A stretch of 22,421 nucleotides of DNA. Origin: Acidimicrobiia bacterium (GTDB lineage: Bacteria > Actinomycetota > Acidimicrobiia > IMCC26256 > JAENVU01). The stretch covers positions 1 to 22,421 of the forward strand of contig JADGON010000247.1 of NCBI GenBank assembly GCA_017882945.1, read 5' to 3'. Under the pieces are notes generated by a model that made no database searches, had not been told where the DNA came from, and saw only the letters and a list, made by a program, of their open reading frames with translations. Below are positions 7,164-13,554 of the stretch, one piece after another. A program made the translations under genes and the position numbers. Position 1 is the stretch's first letter, and each line of letters opens with the position of its first letter.

Positions 7164-8102
7164 CTAGACGGCGAGCAGGTCGCGGGCGCCGGTGTCGGCC
7201 GACGGGTGACGCAGCTTGCTCATCGCCCGAGCCTCGATCTGTCGGATCCGCTCCCGGGTGAGGTTGAAGTACTCCCCCACCTCTTCGAGCGTGCGCGGCT
7301 CGCCCCGGTCGAGGCCGAACCGCAGCGCCAGGATCTGGCGCTCGCGCTCGTCGAGCGGAGCCAGCAGCTTCTCGATCTCCGCCGGCAGGAGTGCGGTCGC
7401 GGCCACCTCGAACGGCGACTCGGCCGAACGGTCCTCGACGATGTCGCCGAGCTCGGCGTCACCGTCTTCGCGCAGCGGCTCCGAGAGTGAGAGGGGTTCG
7501 GCGGCGAAGCGCAGGGCCTCGGTCACCTTGTCCTCCGGCATCTCGACCTCGGCCGAGAGCTCGGCGAGGGTCGCGGGGCGACCCAGCTTCAGCTCCAGGC
7601 GCGAACGCGCCTTCTGCAGCCGGGCGAGCGTGTCGCCCGCGTGGACCGGCAGCCGGATCGTGCGGCCGGTGTTCGCGATGCCGCGGGTGATGGCCTGGCG
7701 GATCCACCAGGTCGCGTAGGTGGAGAACTTGAACCCCTTGCGCCAGTCGAACTTCTCGACCGCGTGCATGAGGCCGAGGTTGCCCTCCTGGATCAGGTCC
7801 AGCAGCGGCAGGCCCGAGGCCTGGTACTTCTTGGCGATCGAGACCACGAGCCGCAGGTTCGACTGCACGAACGTCCGCTGAGCGTCGTCACCCTCGCGGG
7901 CACCCCTGCGAAGCTCGCGCTTCTTGGCCGGCGTGAGGCCCTTGCCTCCGGCTTCGAGCTCAGTGCGCGCTTCGTTGCCGCGCTCGATCTGCTGAGCCAG
8001 CCGCACCTCGTCGTCCTTGGTCAGGAGGGGGTACTGGCCGATATCGGTCAAATACAGCCGTACCAGATCTTCTTCGTCGCGTTCGACGCGCTCCTTCGCC
8101 AC
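7164..8102 (-). CDS. RpoD-like (group 1/2) RNA polymerase sigma factor
   Basis: The protein has 312 residues from a GTG start; a GAGAGGG lies ten bases upstream. Region 1.2 starts near residue 12 (DLVRLYLTDIGQYPLLTKDD), with no long acidic region 1.1. Region 2 includes QSNLRLVVSIAKKY, LDLIQEGNLGLMHAVEKFDW and the -10-melting helix KGFKFSTYATWWIRQAI (about 122-138). Region 3 begins RTIRLPVHAGD. Region 4.2 is TLEEVGEYFNLTRERIRQIE followed by ARAMSKLRHP (271-300). The short N-terminus and the divergence ANTGRTIRLPVH from the usual ADQARTIRIPVH favour a group 2 (SigB/HrdA-like) factor over the primary one, but in some Acidimicrobiia the primary factor is also compact, so the group is open. Convergent with the MOSC gene. 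The upstream 179 bp carry DnaA-box-like sites. Confidence 0.95.
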   Translation of the reverse strand: MAKERVERDEEDLVRLYLTDIGQYPLLTKDDEVRLAQQIERGNEARTELEAGGKGLTPAKKRELRRGAREGDDAQRTFVQSNLRLVVSIAKKYQASGLPLLDLIQEGNLGLMHAVEKFDWRKGFKFSTYATWWIRQAITRGIANTGRTIRLPVHAGDTLARLQKARSRLELKLGRPATLAELSAEVEMPEDKVTEALRFAAEPLSLSEPLREDGDAELGDIVEDRSAESPFEVAATALLPAEIEKLLAPLDERERQILALRFGLDRGEPRTLEEVGEYFNLTRERIRQIEARAMSKLRHPSADTGARDLLAV

Positions 8103-8132
8103 GCAGGAAACACCCTCTCAGCAGGAAAACTC

Positions 8133-8141
8133 TGTGGATAT
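8133..8141 (-). promoter_or_regulatory. DnaA-box-like site
   Basis: TGTGGATAT reads ATATCCACA on the - strand, one mismatch (first base) from the DnaA box TTATCCACA. It lies 31 bases upstream of the sigma-factor start in a locally AT-richer patch (TATCTAATAA). Confidence 0.4.
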
Positions 8142-8200
8142 CTAATAACGGGTGTTCGGCGGGAATTTCTTCCCCATGACCCGCCCCCTCCTCGTGCCTG

Positions 8201-8206
8201 TACGAT
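8201..8206 (+). promoter_or_regulatory. Possible -10 element for the ABM-domain gene
   Basis: TACGAT matches TANNNT. TGACCC at 8177-8182 is a weak -35 candidate with an 18-base spacer. The downstream gene starts at 8282. Confidence 0.25.
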
Positions 8207-8226
8207 ACCGACCTCGTCAAGGAGCT

Positions 8227-8248
8227 TTATCCACAAGCTTGTGGACGA
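8227..8248. promoter_or_regulatory. Palindromic pair of DnaA boxes
   Basis: 8227-8235 is TTATCCACA, an exact DnaA box. 8240-8248 (TGTGGACGA) is an inverted box with one mismatch to TGTGGANAA. Together they form the perfect 16-bp palindrome TCCACAAGCTTGTGGA (8230-8245). It could instead be an operator for an unrelated dimeric repressor. Confidence 0.5.
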
Positions 8249-8281
8249 CGGTGAGGCAGGCGGGAGGGCTTCCAAGTCTAC

Positions 8282-8602
8282 ATGACCGACGACGTCGAGA
8301 TCTGGGTTGTCGCGGGGCAGTACCAGGCCCGCAGCGGCCGGGAGCCCGAGCTCGGGGCGGTTCTCGCCCAGTACGTCGTGCTCACCCGCGGCGTCGGAGG
8401 CTGCCGGAACGTGGATCTGGTGGCCTCGGCGAGCACGCCGGGGAAGTTCCTGGTCATCGAGAAGTGGGACGATGCGGACGCCCAGCGCGCGCATCTGGAC
8501 GACGACGTGATGGTCGGCATGGCGACCGCCGCGACCCCGCTGCTCGTCTCCGCACCTGAGCTCGACCTGTACGAGGCGATCTCGGCGCACGACCTCGAGT
8601 AG
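8282..8602 (+). CDS. Antibiotic biosynthesis monooxygenase (ABM/YgiN-like) domain protein
   Basis: The protein has 106 residues, the usual size for a one-domain ABM fold. It starts VEIWVVAGQYQARSGREPEL, then GCRNVDLVASASTPGKFLVIEKWDD..AQRAHLDD, which matches the strand-helix-strand pattern of YgiN/quinol monooxygenase-like dimeric alpha/beta barrels. These act on quinols or aromatic rings without cofactor, but many are of unknown role and no substrate can be assigned. The ATG at 8282 has GGGAGGG 14 bases upstream, rather far, so initiation is not fully settled. The gene is divergent from the RpoD-like sigma factor and convergent with the unknown gene ending at 8640. Confidence 0.85.
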   Translation: MTDDVEIWVVAGQYQARSGREPELGAVLAQYVVLTRGVGGCRNVDLVASASTPGKFLVIEKWDDADAQRAHLDDDVMVGMATAATPLLVSAPELDLYEAISAHDLE

Positions 8603-8639
8603 CCGGCGGAAATGGTGCGAACGACCTACCTGGCGACGG

Positions 8640-9257
8640 TCAGGAGGGGCGCAGCGACTCGTGGCGCAGGGGCTTGCGCGCCTCCGGGCGAGTGTCCGCT
8701 CCGGCGAGACGGCCCTCGATCTCCTCGAGCTCGGTCCAGGAGAGCGACGGCGCCTTCCAGACCCGGTCGTACTCGGCGTCGGCCACATCGCTGAATCCGC
8801 ACCGCAGGCGGTAGCTGTAGCGCCGTCGCGGCTCGTTGATGAGAAAGCCACCCTGCTGCGCGAGGCGGCCCTCGGCGTAGACGTCCCAGATCGCCCGCTG
8901 GCGCTCCGAGATCTCCCCGTCCGGCGGAGCATCCTCGAACCCGCCGTCGAGCCGGTCGCGGCCCCGCAGGAAGGCGGCCGCCAGCTCGGTCCTCGACATC
9001 TCCGGCTGCAGCATCGCCAGGCGCTTCGGGTCTTCGAAGCTCCCGCCCGAGAACCAGAACGAGAGCTTGCCGGGGACGGCCTCGGCCGCCGACGCGATGA
9101 GCGGCCCCGGCAGCGCCTCGTCGACGTCGATCGCGATGCTCACGTCGTCGGGGACGCCGACCGCGGTGGCCGCGTCCTCGGCGATCGCGAGCAGCTCCGC
9201 CGCGTCGAACTTGACCAGCGTGAAGGCCTCGGGTGTGAGCGAGATGGCGTGGCTCAC
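8640..9257 (-). CDS. Conserved-looking protein of unknown function in the ferritin-like operon
   Basis: The protein has 205 residues. Its GTG start overlaps the stop of the DUF455-like gene by four bases (GTGA), so it is translationally coupled as the last gene of the operon. No signal peptide or membrane helix is visible. The N-terminal half looks alpha/beta (FTLVKFDAAELLAIAED, then DDVSIAIDVDEALPG). The middle has a Trp/Phe-rich LSFWFSGGSFEDPKRLAML and a helical SRTELAAAFLRGRDRLDGGFED. The C-terminal third is charged (RRRYSYRLRCGFSDVADAEYD). I do not recognise the family. Strict coupling to two ferritin-like proteins suggests a partner, chaperone or substrate-handling role, but this is inference. 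Confidence 0.85.
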   Translation of the reverse strand: MSHAISLTPEAFTLVKFDAAELLAIAEDAATAVGVPDDVSIAIDVDEALPGPLIASAAEAVPGKLSFWFSGGSFEDPKRLAMLQPEMSRTELAAAFLRGRDRLDGGFEDAPPDGEISERQRAIWDVYAEGRLAQQGGFLINEPRRRYSYRLRCGFSDVADAEYDRVWKAPSLSWTELEEIEGRLAGADTRPEARKPLRHESLRPS

Positions 9258-10072
9258 GAGGGCGCGGAGGCCCCCGCGGACATCGCTCGCGCGTCTTCCT
9301 GCGCCTGCACCGAGATCTCGGAGATCTCGTCGATCTCGTCGGTGGAGAAGCCCGCCATCGCCCGGAGCTTGCGGGCGAGCTGGATCGGGTTCTCGTCGGT
9401 CTCGCCGCGGAAGCCGCCCAGGCTGAAGAGCTTGTCCACGCCGCGCTGGAACTCGAGCGCGCGCTCGCGCCGCTCGGGGTCGTTCTCGGTGAGGCGGCGC
9501 AGCCAGTCCGAGCCCATCTTCACGTGGGTCACCTCGTCGGCGAGCATCCAGTCCTCACAGAACTCGAGCACCGGGTCGCCGGAGATGTCGCCGAACTCAC
9601 GCATCGTGTTGAAGACGTCGATCGCCAGCCCTTCGAGCGCGCGGTTCACACCGCACAGGCGCAGGATCGGGTCGGTGGCGCACGCCGCCTCGTAGAGGAA
9701 GGTCGCCTCGTTGTACTCGCCGATCTCGGTGCCCATCCACTCGCCGAGCTTCACGGAGATCTCGACGTGGCGGCTCTCGTCCCAGCACTGCCGGGCCATG
9801 TCCAGCTTCAGGGCGAACGGCGCTTCGTCGTCGTCGAAGTCGAAGGTGGTGCGACCGGCGCCCTCGAGCGCCTGGATCTCACCGGTGAAGATGCCGTGCA
9901 TCAGGTTGCGGGCCCGGTCCGCGGCAGCGGGGCGACCCGGCTGGAGCTTCGCCGAGCCCAGGTCACGCTCGGCCAGCGCCTGGTTCCGCGGGTCCATGAT
10001 CGCGTCCATGATCGTGGACCGGACGAAGCGCGAGTCCCGAGCCAGCTCGCTCGGCGGCAGGTTCTTCTTCAT
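9254..10072 (-). CDS. Ferritin-like diiron protein, DUF455-like
   Basis: The protein has 272 residues from the ATG at 10072, which follows AGGGGGAA by seven bases; the frame is open upstream to 10159, but that part overlaps the preceding gene and has no comparable site. The ligand pattern of a four-helix carboxylate-bridged diiron protein is complete: E65/E70 (GEIQALEGAGR), E99 and H102 (WDESRHVEI), E147 (NRALEGLAIDVF) and E180 and H183 (ADEVTHVKMG). The layout resembles DUF455 ferritin-like proteins. Such proteins may store iron or be oxidases or hydroxylases; the substrate is unknown. It is the middle gene of the operon, 37 bp after its paralog-like neighbour and overlapping the third gene. 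Confidence 0.88.
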   Translation of the reverse strand: MKKNLPPSELARDSRFVRSTIMDAIMDPRNQALAERDLGSAKLQPGRPAAADRARNLMHGIFTGEIQALEGAGRTTFDFDDDEAPFALKLDMARQCWDESRHVEISVKLGEWMGTEIGEYNEATFLYEAACATDPILRLCGVNRALEGLAIDVFNTMREFGDISGDPVLEFCEDWMLADEVTHVKMGSDWLRRLTENDPERRERALEFQRGVDKLFSLGGFRGETDENPIQLARKLRAMAGFSTDEIDEISEISVQAQEDARAMSAGASAPS

Positions 10073-10109
10073 CGTGCGTTCCCCCTGATACCTGACGTCA
10101 TCGAGGAGC

Positions 10110-10781
10110 TCATACGGTGGCTCCTTCCACCTGCGCCCCCGAACTATCAGGAGCGTCACCCAGCGTACCCGGACCGGTGATCCCGCCGGCTCGCAGCACG
10201 ATCTTCTCGAGCGCCACCTGACGGCGGGATGCCCGGTCGACCTCGTCTTCGGTCTCGATCAGCGACTGGAGGAGCATCTCGCCCTCGGTCCAGTCGTCAT
10301 GCTCGTCCTGGAGGATGAAGCCCAGTGACCGCTGCGTCGGGGCGTCGGTGATCCGGCTCGTCGCGTTGAGGTGGTACGTGTACGCCGCGATCTTTCGGGG
10401 GATCAGCACCCGGTAGACCCCGACCAGCTTCTCGATCGTGAGCTCGGGCGCCTCCGGCTCGCGAATCGACTCCATGAACTCGTTCATGGCGTCGTTGGCC
10501 GGAACCGTCAGGCGCGTCGTGTTCATCTCACGCAGCTCCGGGAGGCGCTTGTCCCAGAGCTCGGCGTGCCAGGCGTGGTGGTAGCAGTGCCGGCCGAGCA
10601 CGAGCTTGACGTCGAGCTCGGGGACCGTCGCCACCCACCCACCGAGGGTCTCGAACAGCCGCATCTCGATCCACTTGTAGATGCCGACCCGACGGGCCGA
10701 CTCGTCCACGTCGAACAGCCCGGGGATCTCGCGGCGGTCCCATGGGGCGAACGCGGGTCGGGGCTTGCGGGGGTCGGCCAT
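10110..10781 (-). CDS. Divergent ferritin-like protein, probable paralog of its neighbour
   Basis: The protein has 223 residues from the ATG at 10781; only a weak AGGA is seen upstream. No named family is recognised directly. By eye it aligns with the DUF455-like neighbour: EMRLFETLG (E39/E44) matches EIQALEGAG; RHCYHHAWHAEL (H69/H72) matches RQCWDESRHVEI; GVYRVLIPRK matches GVNRALEGLA; LQDEHDDW (E160/D163) matches LADEVTHV, and the third-to-fourth helix spacing is 33 residues in both. Three metal-ligand positions are altered: E99 to H69, E147 to I127, H183 to D163. It may bind a different metal or act as a non-catalytic partner. First gene of the operon, with a palindrome over its predicted promoter. 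Confidence 0.85.
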   Translation of the reverse strand: MADPRKPRPAFAPWDRREIPGLFDVDESARRVGIYKWIEMRLFETLGGWVATVPELDVKLVLGRHCYHHAWHAELWDKRLPELREMNTTRLTVPANDAMNEFMESIREPEAPELTIEKLVGVYRVLIPRKIAAYTYHLNATSRITDAPTQRSLGFILQDEHDDWTEGEMLLQSLIETEDEVDRASRRQVALEKIVLRAGGITGPGTLGDAPDSSGAQVEGATV

Positions 10782-10831
10782 TGGAGATACGTCCTGTCCG
10801 GGTTACTCGGCGGTCACTTGCGCTTCGACGC

Positions 10832-10861
10832 ATTCTTCGCCTGACTTGACCGAGCGGTCAA
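10832..10861 (-). promoter_or_regulatory. Predicted promoter of the ferritin-like operon
   Basis: On the - strand TTGACC (10861-10856) and AAGAAT (10837-10832) are separated by 18 bases. They lie upstream of the ATG at 10781 and would give a leader of roughly 45 bases. The -35 and part of the spacer lie inside the palindrome at 10844-10863. Confidence 0.4.
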
Positions 10862-10863
10862 GT
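10844..10863. promoter_or_regulatory. Palindromic operator, ACTTGACCG-AG-CGGTCAAGT
   Basis: Two perfect 9-bp arms (10844-10852 and 10855-10863) flank a two-base spacer. Size and form fit the operator of a dimeric regulator such as a TetR-family repressor. It overlaps the last codons and stop (10858-10860) of the EamA gene and the predicted -35 of the ferritin-like operon, where binding would block transcription. A further CGGTCA half-site occurs at 10811-10816. No regulator gene lies in this window. Confidence 0.65.
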
Positions 10864-11781
10864 AGCACGGTTCGGCGTGGAGACGGCACCGTCGTGGGTC
10901 CCGCGCTCGGCGACGAAGATGCCGGCGAGGATCAGCGCCGCTCCGGCGTAGCCGACCAGGCCCAGTCGCTCACCGACCGCGTATCCGACAACGCCCGCAA
11001 CCACCGGCTCCAGGAGGTTGAGGATGCTGGCCCGCGAAGCGTCGATCGTGCGCTGGGCCCATGCGGAGAGGCTGAACGCGACGGCTGAGCACCCGATCCC
11101 GGTGAAGGCCACCGTGAGGATGACACCGGTGTCGACCTGGCCGAAGCCCTCGACGGCGACGAACGGGATCGACACCAGGGCGACCACGGTCAGTTGCACG
11201 GTCGTCAGCCCGAAGATGTCGAAGCGGTTCGCGAGCATCCCGGTGCGCACGTACCAGCAACCGAACAGCACGGCGGTCACGAGCGTGACCGCGTCGCCGT
11301 AGCTCATCGACAGCTCTGCACCCGTCAGGAGGAACAGACCGACGATCGAGATCCCGACCGCGAGGATGATCCCGGACCGGGGAAAGCGCCGGTAGACGAT
11401 CGCTTCGACGATCGGCGTGAAGACCGCGAAGAGCCCGGTGATGAACGCGGAGTTGGACGTGGACGTGTGCTCCAACCCGATGTTCTGGGTGAGGTAGGCG
11501 AACGCGGCGATCACCCCGAGCGACGCCCCGCCGAGGAGGAACGTGCGCAACGAGTCCGTCGGGCGAAGCTCCGGCCCGGCCCATGACCGGCGCAACGCGA
11601 ACGGCGCGAGCACTGCGGCGCCGATCGCGAAGCGCATGAGGTTGAACCCCATCGGCGTCGTGTGATCGAGCGCGTCTTGCACGATCGAGAACGTGACGCC
11701 GTAGAGGAAGGCCGCGGCGGCGATCGCGAGCTCGGGAAAGAACCCGCGCACTCCTGACGCCGTTCGGACCCTTGCGGTCAC
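10858..11781 (-). CDS. EamA-family (DMT) transporter
   Basis: The protein has 307 residues from GTG. About ten hydrophobic segments form two EamA repeats (about 17-152 and 163-292), beginning FFPELAIAAAAFLYGVTF and including the typical LEHTSTSNSAFITGLFAVFTP and LNLLEPVVAGVVGYAVGE segments. DMT/EamA proteins export amino acids, nucleobases or other metabolites; the substrate cannot be assigned. It starts 14 bp after the nadE stop and is probably co-transcribed with nadE; the ribosome binding site is weak. Its stop codon lies inside the palindromic operator of the next operon. Confidence 0.93.
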   Translation of the reverse strand: MTARVRTASGVRGFFPELAIAAAAFLYGVTFSIVQDALDHTTPMGFNLMRFAIGAAVLAPFALRRSWAGPELRPTDSLRTFLLGGASLGVIAAFAYLTQNIGLEHTSTSNSAFITGLFAVFTPIVEAIVYRRFPRSGIILAVGISIVGLFLLTGAELSMSYGDAVTLVTAVLFGCWYVRTGMLANRFDIFGLTTVQLTVVALVSIPFVAVEGFGQVDTGVILTVAFTGIGCSAVAFSLSAWAQRTIDASRASILNLLEPVVAGVVGYAVGERLGLVGYAGAALILAGIFVAERGTHDGAVSTPNRAT

Positions 11782-11795
11782 GGGAGAACCGCCGT

Positions 11796-13508
11796 TCAGC
11801 CCGACCAGCGATTGGTGAGCGGGAGTCTGCGGTCCTTGCCGAACGCCTTGGCGGAGACCCGGATGCCGGGAGGAGACTGGCGGCGCTTGTACTCACTGCG
11901 GTCCACGAGCCCGACCACGCGCTCGACGGTCTCGCGGTCGAAACCCTCGGTCTCCACGATCTCGGCCACGGACAGGTCACGCTCGACGTAGTCCTCGAGC
12001 ACCTCGTCGAGCACCGCGTACGGCGGCAACGAGTCCTCGTCTCTCTGGTCGGGACGCAGCTCCGCGCTCGGCGGCTTCTCGAGCACCGACTCGGGGATGA
12101 ACGGGCGCCCGGATCGCCGGTTGCGGTCCACCGACAACGCGTAGACGAGCATCTTGGGCACATCCTTGATCACCGCGAAGCCGCCGGCCATGTCGCCGTA
12201 CAGCGTGCTGTAGCCGGTCGCCATCTCGCTCTTGTTCCCGGTTGTGAGCACCAGCCAGCCGAACTTGTTCGAGATCGCCATCAAGATCGTGCCGCGAATG
12301 CGGGCCTGCAAGTTCTCCTCGGCGAGGCCGGGCTCGGTGCCCTCGAACGCGGGCGCGAGCAAGCTCGTGAATGCCTCGTGAGCGCCTTCGATCGGGACGG
12401 TCAAGGTCGCGATGCCGAGATTCCGGGCGAGCTCTTCCGCGTCGGTGATGCTCCCCTCACTCGAGTAGCGGGAGGGCATCAGCACGCCGGTGACCCGGTC
12501 CGGACCGAGGGCGTCGGTCGCGATTGCGGCGACCAGAGAAGAGTCGATCCCACCCGACAACCCGATGAGCACCCGCTCGAACCCGTTCTTGATGACGTAG
12601 TCGCGTGTCCCGAGCGTCAGCGCCTCGTAGATCTCGTGCACCGGTGCGAGCAAGGGCTCCACGCGTGGTGTCTCGTGCACCTCCCCGATCCGAGGGTCGC
12701 TGACCGCGACCTCCGGGAGTGCCGGTGCGGTCGCCCGGCCCCGAGGGTCGAGCAGCCGCCGGCGAAAGCCGGGGCGGACGTCGAGATCCACGATGAGCAG
12801 GTCCTCGGCGAACTGCCTTGCTCGCGCGACCAGCGCGCCGCTCTCGTCGAAGACCATCGACGCGCCGTCGAAGACCAGCTCGTCCTGCCCTCCGACGAGG
12901 TTCACGTAGACGATGGGCACCTGCGCGTCGGCGGCTCGCGTGGCCAACATCGTGGCGCGCTCGCCCACCCGGCGCGCGTAGAACGGGGACGCATTGACGT
13001 TGACGATCAGCTCCGCACCACCGGCGGCCTGGGAGATGATCGGACCCGTCGGGCTCCACGCGTCTTCGCAGATCGTGACGCCGACCCGGATTCCCCCCAC
13101 GACGAAGAGCGGCCCGTCGACGGTCGACGGCGCGAAGTAGCGCTGCTCGTCGAACACCGCGTAGTTGGGGAGGAGGTGCTTGCGGTACACGCCCTGCACC
13201 TTGCCGTTCGCGCAGACCGCGGCAGCGTTGTACAAGTCGCGCCCGGCTTCCGGGAATCCGATCACCGCCGCGAGCCGACCCGTGCGCGCGGCCAGCTTCT
13301 CGAGCGTCTCGGCGGCCTGGGCCACGAAGGCCGGCTTCAGCAAGAGGTCCTCGGGGGGGTATCCGGTGATCGCGAGCTCCGGGAACGCGAGGAGGTCGCA
13401 ACCCGCGGCGTCCGCCTTCTCGTAGGCGTCCATCATCCGCATCGAGTTCCCCGTGAGGTCACCCACGACGAGGTTGAGCTGGGCCGCCGCGAGGCGCAAC
13501 CTGGGCAT
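11796..13508 (-). CDS. nadE: Glutamine-dependent NAD+ synthetase
   Basis: The protein has 570 residues and catalyses the last step of NAD synthesis: amidation of nicotinic acid adenine dinucleotide with ATP and glutamine. The N-terminal glutaminase (nitrilase fold, about 1-270) has the catalytic triad E44 (AFPELAITGY), K110 (YRKHLLPNY) and C147 (VTICEDAW). The C-terminal synthetase starts near 300 with the ATP pyrophosphatase loop LSGGIDSS (317-324), followed by TTGNKSEMATGYSTLYGDMAG. The ATG at 13508 is preceded by TATCCT six bases upstream, which suggests a leaderless transcript, although GGGG also lies there. It is divergent from glnE across 46 bp and is followed by an EamA transporter. 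Confidence 0.97.
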   Translation of the reverse strand: MPRLRLAAAQLNLVVGDLTGNSMRMMDAYEKADAAGCDLLAFPELAITGYPPEDLLLKPAFVAQAAETLEKLAARTGRLAAVIGFPEAGRDLYNAAAVCANGKVQGVYRKHLLPNYAVFDEQRYFAPSTVDGPLFVVGGIRVGVTICEDAWSPTGPIISQAAGGAELIVNVNASPFYARRVGERATMLATRAADAQVPIVYVNLVGGQDELVFDGASMVFDESGALVARARQFAEDLLIVDLDVRPGFRRRLLDPRGRATAPALPEVAVSDPRIGEVHETPRVEPLLAPVHEIYEALTLGTRDYVIKNGFERVLIGLSGGIDSSLVAAIATDALGPDRVTGVLMPSRYSSEGSITDAEELARNLGIATLTVPIEGAHEAFTSLLAPAFEGTEPGLAEENLQARIRGTILMAISNKFGWLVLTTGNKSEMATGYSTLYGDMAGGFAVIKDVPKMLVYALSVDRNRRSGRPFIPESVLEKPPSAELRPDQRDEDSLPPYAVLDEVLEDYVERDLSVAEIVETEGFDRETVERVVGLVDRSEYKRRQSPPGIRVSAKAFGKDRRLPLTNRWSG

Positions 13509-13514
13509 GTCCCC

Positions 13515-13520
13515 AGGATA
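13515..13520 (-). promoter_or_regulatory. -10 element for nadE, leaderless configuration
   Basis: TATCCT on the - strand ends six bases before the nadE ATG. This spacing places transcription start at or next to the start codon. No good -35 is visible. Confidence 0.4.
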
Positions 13521-13554
13521 CGGGGCCGCCTGCCGCCGCGCGACACTGCACGAC

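Noticed and set aside
8103..8281. Replication origin (oriC)
   Set aside because: Only three DnaA-like boxes occur and none of dnaA, dnaN, rpmH, parA/B or gidB is nearby.
10073..10159. Upstream extension of the DUF455-like frame
   Set aside because: It overlaps the preceding gene, and AGGGGGAA directly supports the ATG at 10072.
13453..13554. Upstream extension of glnE
   Set aside because: It would overlap nadE and adds residues with no family character; the ATG at 13555 matches the expected GlnE N-terminus.
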